The notes below the pieces were generated by a model, which did no database searches, was not told the origin of the DNA, and saw nothing but the letters and a program-made list of their open reading frames with translations. From an uncultured Treponema sp. (GTDB lineage Bacteria; Spirochaetota; Spirochaetia; Treponematales; Treponemataceae), in the NCBI GenBank assembly GCA_945833725.1, contig CAMAFU010000065.1:1-8375 (forward strand): 8,375 bases of DNA, written 5' to 3'. Made by a program: the position numbers and the translations under genes. Of this stretch, positions 4,477-8,375 are shown piece by piece. How positions within the stretch are numbered: position 1 is the first letter of the stretch; every line of letters begins with the position of its first letter.

Positions 4477-5310
4477 ATGGCATTTACTGCTGCTGATGTA
4501 AAAACCTTGCGGGAAGCTACCGGTGCCGGTATGTTGGACTGCAAAAAAGCCCTTCAGGATGCTGATGGAAATTTGGCTGAAGCAGAAAAGATTCTTAAAG
4601 AAAAAGGTCTTGCTGCTATGGCAAAGCGTTCAGACAGAGCAACTGGTGAAGGTCGCATTGTAATAAAACAGGATGGCAATAAAATTGCAATGGTTGAAGT
4701 AACCTGCGAAACTGACTTTGTTGCCAACAACGAAGATTTTAAAGCTGTTGCAGACAAAGCTGCTGAAATTACCCTTGCCTGTGGTAAAAATGAAGTTACT
4801 GACGAACACAAAGCTATTATCGATGAAATTGCAATAAAATTCCGCGAAAATATGGCTGTTCGCCGCTGTTTCTATGTTGAAACAAGTGATAACTGTTCTG
4901 TTGGTACTTATGTTCACTCAGACAATAAAACTGGTGCAGTTGTTGTTGTTGAAGGCTCTAACAAAGATGAAGTAAAAATATTTGCAAAAGACTGCTGTCT
5001 TCATCTGGCTGCCTTTACTCCAGCTTATACGACAAAAGCTGATGTTCCACAGAGTTATATTGACGAGCAGAAAGAAATTTTTGCCGCTCAGATGGCTCAG
5101 GACGAAAAAATGGCTAAAAAACCGCAGGAAGTTAAAGACGGTATTCTTCAGGGAAAAATCAACAAACTTCTTGCAGAAAGTTGTTTTGTAGATCAAGCTT
5201 TTGTAAAAGACGACAAGGTAACTGTAGCAAAAAAACTGGAAGAAGTTGGAAAGAATGCCGGTGCATCTCTTTCTTTCGGAAAAATTGCACTTTTTGTTCT
5301 TGGAAAATAA
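4477..5310 (+). CDS. tsf: Translation elongation factor Ts
   Basis: EF-Ts is the cytoplasmic exchange factor that releases GDP from EF-Tu so it can bind GTP again. The 277 residues match the family. The N-terminal UBA-like domain is clear (VKTLREATGAGMLDCKKAL, 8-26; NLAEAEKILKEKG, 32-44), followed by the linker AAMAKRSDRATGEG. The TDFVANNEDF block at 79-88 contains the conserved Asp80-Phe81 that enters EF-Tu near the magnesium site. The core domain repeats follow, and SFGKIALFVLGK ends the protein. AAGGA (4465-4469) lies seven bases before the ATG. It is almost certainly co-transcribed with rpsB. Confidence 0.98.
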   Translation: MAFTAADVKTLREATGAGMLDCKKALQDADGNLAEAEKILKEKGLAAMAKRSDRATGEGRIVIKQDGNKIAMVEVTCETDFVANNEDFKAVADKAAEITLACGKNEVTDEHKAIIDEIAIKFRENMAVRRCFYVETSDNCSVGTYVHSDNKTGAVVVVEGSNKDEVKIFAKDCCLHLAAFTPAYTTKADVPQSYIDEQKEIFAAQMAQDEKMAKKPQEVKDGILQGKINKLLAESCFVDQAFVKDDKVTVAKKLEEVGKNAGASLSFGKIALFVLGK

Positions 5311-5325
5311 CATGAACTAAGTAAT

Positions 5326-5357
5326 AAAAGGCGGTTGGTTAATTCTGACCGCTTTTT
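5326..5357 (+). terminator. Terminator-like hairpin between tsf and frr
   Basis: AAAAGGCGGT (5326-5335) pairs with ACCGCTTTTT (5348-5357) over ten positions, including one G-T, around a 12-base loop. The five T (5353-5357) are mostly used by the stem, so termination is probably partial. It may tune the ratio of rpsB-tsf to the downstream genes. I found no convincing new promoter before frr. Confidence 0.5.
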
Positions 5358-5402
5358 AAATGTACACAGTAACACAGCTTTAAATGTTTATGGGAGTGGA
5401 AA

Positions 5403-5945
5403 ATGTCATTTGATGCAAAATCAAAAATGGAAAAGACTCTTGAAGCCTTAAAAAACGATATGAATACAATCCGCACTGGCAGGGCAAATGCCGCAATGTT
5501 TGATAAAGTACGGGTTGATTATTATGGACAGAAATCACCACTGAATCAGGTTGCTCAAATTTCAATACCTGAAGCCAGAACCGTTGTTATTTCTCCTTTT
5601 GACAAATCATTGATTACTGATATTGAAAAGGCAATTTTAGTTGCTGATCTGGGGCTGAATCCTTCCAACGACGGTAAAGTAATCCGTATTTCTATTCCTG
5701 CCCTTACTGCAGAAAGACGCAAGGAACTTGTTAAACAGGCAAAATCCATGGCAGAAAATTTTAAGACAACTATCCGTAATATTCGCAGAGACGGAAATGA
5801 CGATCTTAAAAAACAGCAGAAAGCAGGTGAAATAACGGAAGACCAGTTAAAAAAAGAAACTGATGAGCTTCAAAAACTCACTGATAAATTCATTTCAGAA
5901 ATTCAGGCTGTCTGCGATCAGAAAGAAAAAGAAATTCTTGCATAA
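5403..5945 (+). CDS. frr: Ribosome recycling factor
   Basis: RRF splits the post-termination ribosome together with EF-G so that subunits can be reused. The 180 residues are close to the E. coli length of 185. The start is typical (KMEKTLEALKNDMNTIRTGRAN, with RTGRAN at 24-29). The middle beta domain follows (SPLNQVAQISIPEART, 45-60; DLGLNPSNDGKVIRISIPALT, 82-102), then the C-terminal helix block TAERRKELVKQAK (102-114) and IRNIRRDGND (124-133), which holds the conserved Arg of the domain-I helix bundle. GGGAG (5392-5396) serves as ribosome binding site. The gene is next to tsf without the pyrH gene found between them in many bacteria. Confidence 0.98.
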   Translation: MSFDAKSKMEKTLEALKNDMNTIRTGRANAAMFDKVRVDYYGQKSPLNQVAQISIPEARTVVISPFDKSLITDIEKAILVADLGLNPSNDGKVIRISIPALTAERRKELVKQAKSMAENFKTTIRNIRRDGNDDLKKQQKAGEITEDQLKKETDELQKLTDKFISEIQAVCDQKEKEILA

Positions 5946-5959
5946 TTTTTTACAAAAAA

Positions 5960-6685
5960 ATGAATGTTGAAGATATAAAGGCCGGCTCCGTTCCTGCTCA
6001 TGTTGCAATAATAATGGACGGGAATGGAAGATGGGCCAGACAGAAAGGATTGCCTCGTACAAGCGGACATAAGGAAGGTTTATCGGCTGCAAAAAGAATA
6101 GTTGCTGCTGCAGCGTCTATTGGCGTTAAGTATGTTACGCTCTACACCTTTTCTACAGAAAACTGGAAAAGAGCGCAGGAAGAGGTCGGTTATCTTATGA
6201 ACCTTATAAAAAGCCACCTGCGTGCTGAATTCCAGTTTTACAAAGACAACGGAATCAGAATAAAACATATCGGTAATTTGTCAGGACTGCCAGAAGATGT
6301 TCAGAAAGAAATTATAAATGCCCAGAATGATACTGCTCATTTTAACGGAACTACATGTATTTTGGCCATTAATTATGGAAGCCGCGATGAAATTACCCGG
6401 TGTATAAAAAATATTGCCGAAAAAAATATCAGGGTTGGAGACATTAACGAAGAAACTGTCAAAAAATATCTGGACACCGGTGATATTCCTGATGTAGACC
6501 TTATGATACGAACAGGCGGTGAAAAACGCTTAAGTAATTTTCTTTTATGGCAATGTGCATATTCTGAATTCATTTTCTCTGATACCCTTTGGCCTGATTA
6601 TGGGGAGGAAGAGTTTTTTGAAGACATTTCTCTTTTTCAGAAAAGAAACAGAAGGTTTGGCGGAGTTCCGAATCAAGCAAAATGA
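5960..6685 (+). CDS. uppS: Undecaprenyl diphosphate synthase (cis-prenyltransferase)
   Basis: This enzyme adds eight isopentenyl units in cis to farnesyl diphosphate, giving the C55 lipid carrier for peptidoglycan and other envelope polymers. The 241 residues carry all family blocks: VAIIMDGNGRWARQKG (15-30) with the magnesium-binding Asp20, GHKEG (36-40), TLYTFSTENWKR (60-71), LAINYGSRDE (135-144), and RTGGEKRLSNFLLWQ with YSEFIF and WPDY (184-214). RTGGE replaces the more common RTSGE. The ATG lies 14 bases after the frr stop. There is no Shine-Dalgarno sequence in that gap (only T and A runs), so translation probably depends on coupling to frr. The product needs the isoprenoid precursors made by the pathway of dxr, two genes downstream. 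Confidence 0.97.
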   Translation: MNVEDIKAGSVPAHVAIIMDGNGRWARQKGLPRTSGHKEGLSAAKRIVAAAASIGVKYVTLYTFSTENWKRAQEEVGYLMNLIKSHLRAEFQFYKDNGIRIKHIGNLSGLPEDVQKEIINAQNDTAHFNGTTCILAINYGSRDEITRCIKNIAEKNIRVGDINEETVKKYLDTGDIPDVDLMIRTGGEKRLSNFLLWQCAYSEFIFSDTLWPDYGEEEFFEDISLFQKRNRRFGGVPNQAK

Positions 6686-6692
6686 GGTTTAT

Positions 6693-7538
6693 ATGAATGG
6701 TAAAATTTTATCCAGACTGGGTGTTTTTTTTATTGGTGTTCCGGCAATTATAGCCCTTATTTTCTTAAGTCAATTCAACCATCTGGCAATTCACATTGTT
6801 GTCACTATAATTTCTTTTCTGGCTTCAACAGAACTTTTTCATATTTTTTCCCTAAACTTCAATTTAAAAAACAAGTTTCTTATTGCATCATTAACATGTT
6901 CAATTCACCTTGTTATGCTTTTTAAGGCTCTGTTCAATTTTGACATTGTTTATGTAGACTATGTATACATTTTTACCATTCTTTTTGTTATGGGAAAAGA
7001 AGTATTTTCCGGAGATAATTTTGCCGATTCCAATGCACGAATTGTTTCATCGGTAACAATTTTAACTTATGCCGGTTTTTTGTGGACTTTTGTATCAAGA
7101 TTAACATTTTTAGCACATTCAAAAGAAGTTTTAATTCTTTTTTTAACCATGGTTTTTTTCTGTGATTCATTGGCATGGTTTTTTGGCGTACTTTTTGGAA
7201 AAAACAATAAAGGTTTTATTAAAGCCAGTCCAAATAAAAGCATTGCCGGTTTCTGTGGTGGTTTTGCAGGATCTGTGTTAAGTGGTGTTGTATGCTTTTT
7301 GTGGAAAGGTGATGTTTTCGCCGGTTCAATTTTTAAAATAATTTTTTTGGGACTTGTAATCGGCTTAACTTCCATAATCGGAGACCTTGTTGAATCTGTA
7401 CTTAAACGATCATCGAACTGTAAGGATTCTGGTTCTTTAATTCCAGGTCGGGGCGGCATTTTGGATTCCATTGACAGCATTGTTTTTTCTGCTCCTGTAT
7501 TTTATGTTTTAATTAACATGCTTTATCCTGGGATTTAA
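6693..7538 (+). CDS. cdsA: Phosphatidate cytidylyltransferase (CDP-diglyceride synthase)
   Basis: This inner-membrane enzyme joins CTP and phosphatidic acid to form CDP-diacylglycerol, the precursor of bacterial phospholipids. The 281 residues are highly hydrophobic, with several membrane segments (roughly 10-27, 31-50, 62-80, 88-102, 118-140, 146-168, 184-204, 212-230, 262-277). Family blocks are FCDSLAWFFGVLFGK (156-170), SPNKSIAGFCGG (179-190), GDLVESVLKRSSNCKDSG (230-247) and PGRGGILDSIDS (251-262). In this last signature, Arg253 and Ser259 stand where the usual motif has His and Arg. The ATG at 6693 has GAGG (6684-6687) five bases upstream and lies seven bases after the uppS stop. An in-frame start at 6555 would overlap uppS and was rejected. 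Confidence 0.95.
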   Translation: MNGKILSRLGVFFIGVPAIIALIFLSQFNHLAIHIVVTIISFLASTELFHIFSLNFNLKNKFLIASLTCSIHLVMLFKALFNFDIVYVDYVYIFTILFVMGKEVFSGDNFADSNARIVSSVTILTYAGFLWTFVSRLTFLAHSKEVLILFLTMVFFCDSLAWFFGVLFGKNNKGFIKASPNKSIAGFCGGFAGSVLSGVVCFLWKGDVFAGSIFKIIFLGLVIGLTSIIGDLVESVLKRSSNCKDSGSLIPGRGGILDSIDSIVFSAPVFYVLINMLYPGI

Positions 7539-7544
7539 AAATCT

Positions 7545-8375
7545 ATGAACAATAACAGCTGTTCATCAAAAAAAAGAGTTCTGGTATTGGGTTGTACCGG
7601 CTCCATCGGTAAAAATACTCTTGAAATTCTTGAAAACAGAAAGGATGATTTTGTCTGCTGCGGTTTGTCTGCTGGAAGCAACATTAACGAACTTAAAAAA
7701 ATCGCATCGAATTTTTCATGTCCTTACACTCTTTCAAGTACAGATGGTATTGAAGGCATAAAAAAACTTATTCAGGAATCTTCTCCAGACATTGTTGTAA
7801 ACGGAATTGCAGGAAGTGCAGGTCTGGAACCAAGCATTTGCGTTCTTGAATCTGGAGTTGATTTAGCTCTTGCAAATAAAGAAAGCATTGTTATGGCCGG
7901 TTCCGTAATATTTGATATTGCAAAAAGAAACAATGCAAAAATTATTCCTGTAGACAGCGAACACTCTGCAATTTTTACGCTTATAAATGCCTTTTCCGTA
8001 AATAATGTTTCTAAGCTTGTAATTACTGCCAGCGGAGGACCGTTTAGAACATGGTCTTCCGAAAAATTAAAATCAGCAACCTTGAAGGATGCCCTGAAAC
8101 ACCCCACATGGAATATGGGAACAAAAATTACTGTTGATTCTGCAACTCTGGGGAATAAGGGGCTGGAAGTAATTGAAGCAAAAAAACTTTTTGGATTTGA
8201 TACGGAAAACATTCAGGTTGTTGTTCACCCCCAAAGCATTGTTCACAGCCTTATTCAAACTAAAGATGGAATTGTTTACGGTCAGTTTAGTGAACCTGAT
8301 ATGAAACATCCGATTATGCAGGCTTTAGACTACCCTAAAGTAAATTACTCTTTTATGAAACCTTTTGACTTAACA
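7545..8375 (+). CDS. dxr: 1-deoxy-D-xylulose 5-phosphate reductoisomerase, N-terminal part (cut by window end)
   Basis: DXR converts DXP to 2-C-methyl-D-erythritol 4-phosphate using NADPH, the first committed step of the non-mevalonate isoprenoid pathway. 277 codons are present without a stop; about 100 more are expected beyond the window. Visible motifs are the NADPH loop LGCTGSIGKNTL (15-26; Cys17 where Ser is common), ALANKES (108-114), the metal-binding PVDSEHSAIF (135-144; Asp137, Glu139), TASGGPF (161-167), HPTWNMG (186-192), DSATLGNKGLE (198-208) with metal ligand Glu208, and VHPQSIVHS (227-235). The start is six bases after the cdsA stop, with only a weak, distant GGGA (7530-7533). 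The first nine residues are a non-conserved polar lead. Confidence 0.96.
   Translation, partial: MNNNSCSSKKRVLVLGCTGSIGKNTLEILENRKDDFVCCGLSAGSNINELKKIASNFSCPYTLSSTDGIEGIKKLIQESSPDIVVNGIAGSAGLEPSICVLESGVDLALANKESIVMAGSVIFDIAKRNNAKIIPVDSEHSAIFTLINAFSVNNVSKLVITASGGPFRTWSSEKLKSATLKDALKHPTWNMGTKITVDSATLGNKGLEVIEAKKLFGFDTENIQVVVHPQSIVHSLIQTKDGIVYGQFSEPDMKHPIMQALDYPKVNYSFMKPFDLT

Noticed and set aside
6555..6692. In-frame upstream extension of cdsA
   Set aside because: It lies entirely inside uppS; the ATG at 6693 has a proper ribosome binding site and gives the normal family length.
7067..7480. 137-codon minus-strand frame
   Set aside because: It is antisense to cdsA; its Lys/Pro-rich content mirrors the hydrophobic codons of the membrane protein.
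7772..8212. 146-codon minus-strand frame
   Set aside because: It is antisense to dxr, whose motifs are unmistakable across this stretch, and shows no family features.

Overview
The window is an AT-rich chromosomal segment from a spirochaete, most likely a host-associated Treponema. Evidence for this is the run rpsB-tsf-frr-uppS-cdsA-dxr without pyrH (which, as I remember it, matches the gene order in Treponema pallidum), an S2 protein with a long acidic tail, a spirochaete-like lipobox (LYSC), and low G+C. The species cannot be fixed from the sequence. Almost everything here is core housekeeping. I found no CRISPR array, insertion sequence, prophage gene, toxin-antitoxin pair or defence system.

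Left part (1-2300). On the minus strand, coaD (coenzyme A synthesis) reads leftward towards rpmF (ribosomal protein L32), of which only the first 26 bases are present. Two tandem sigma-70-type promoters lie in the coaD-rpmF gap. Divergent from coaD is a gene for a small uncharacterised lipoprotein, whose best promoter places the transcript start on the start codon itself. After a 244-base gap with a good promoter and a leader of about 150 bases comes a gene for an exported HEAT-repeat-like protein.

Middle (2301-3594). The exported-protein gene converges on a tRNA-Arg(CCG) gene on the minus strand. Between them are a rightward terminator, a perfect palindrome and a very long leftward terminator hairpin. 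The tRNA promoter overlaps two palindromes with the core TTCAAGTTGAA, and the same 11 bases overlap the -35 box of the exported-protein gene. A G+C-rich, hairpin-rich element of about 130 bases then sits between a promoter and maf (a nucleotide pyrophosphatase). A structured 126-base gap leads to rpsB.

Right part (3595-8375). A tight plus-strand cluster encodes ribosomal protein S2, elongation factor EF-Ts, ribosome recycling factor, undecaprenyl diphosphate synthase, CDP-diglyceride synthase and DXP reductoisomerase (cut by the window end). A weak terminator-like hairpin lies between tsf and frr, where many other bacteria carry pyrH. The cluster joins translation (rpsB, tsf, frr) to envelope lipid supply: dxr makes isoprenoid precursor, uppS makes the lipid carrier for peptidoglycan, and cdsA makes the phospholipid precursor.

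The most interesting unexplained signals are non-coding: the structured element before maf, the shared palindrome at two promoters, the nested terminators, and the possible leaderless lipoprotein mRNA.
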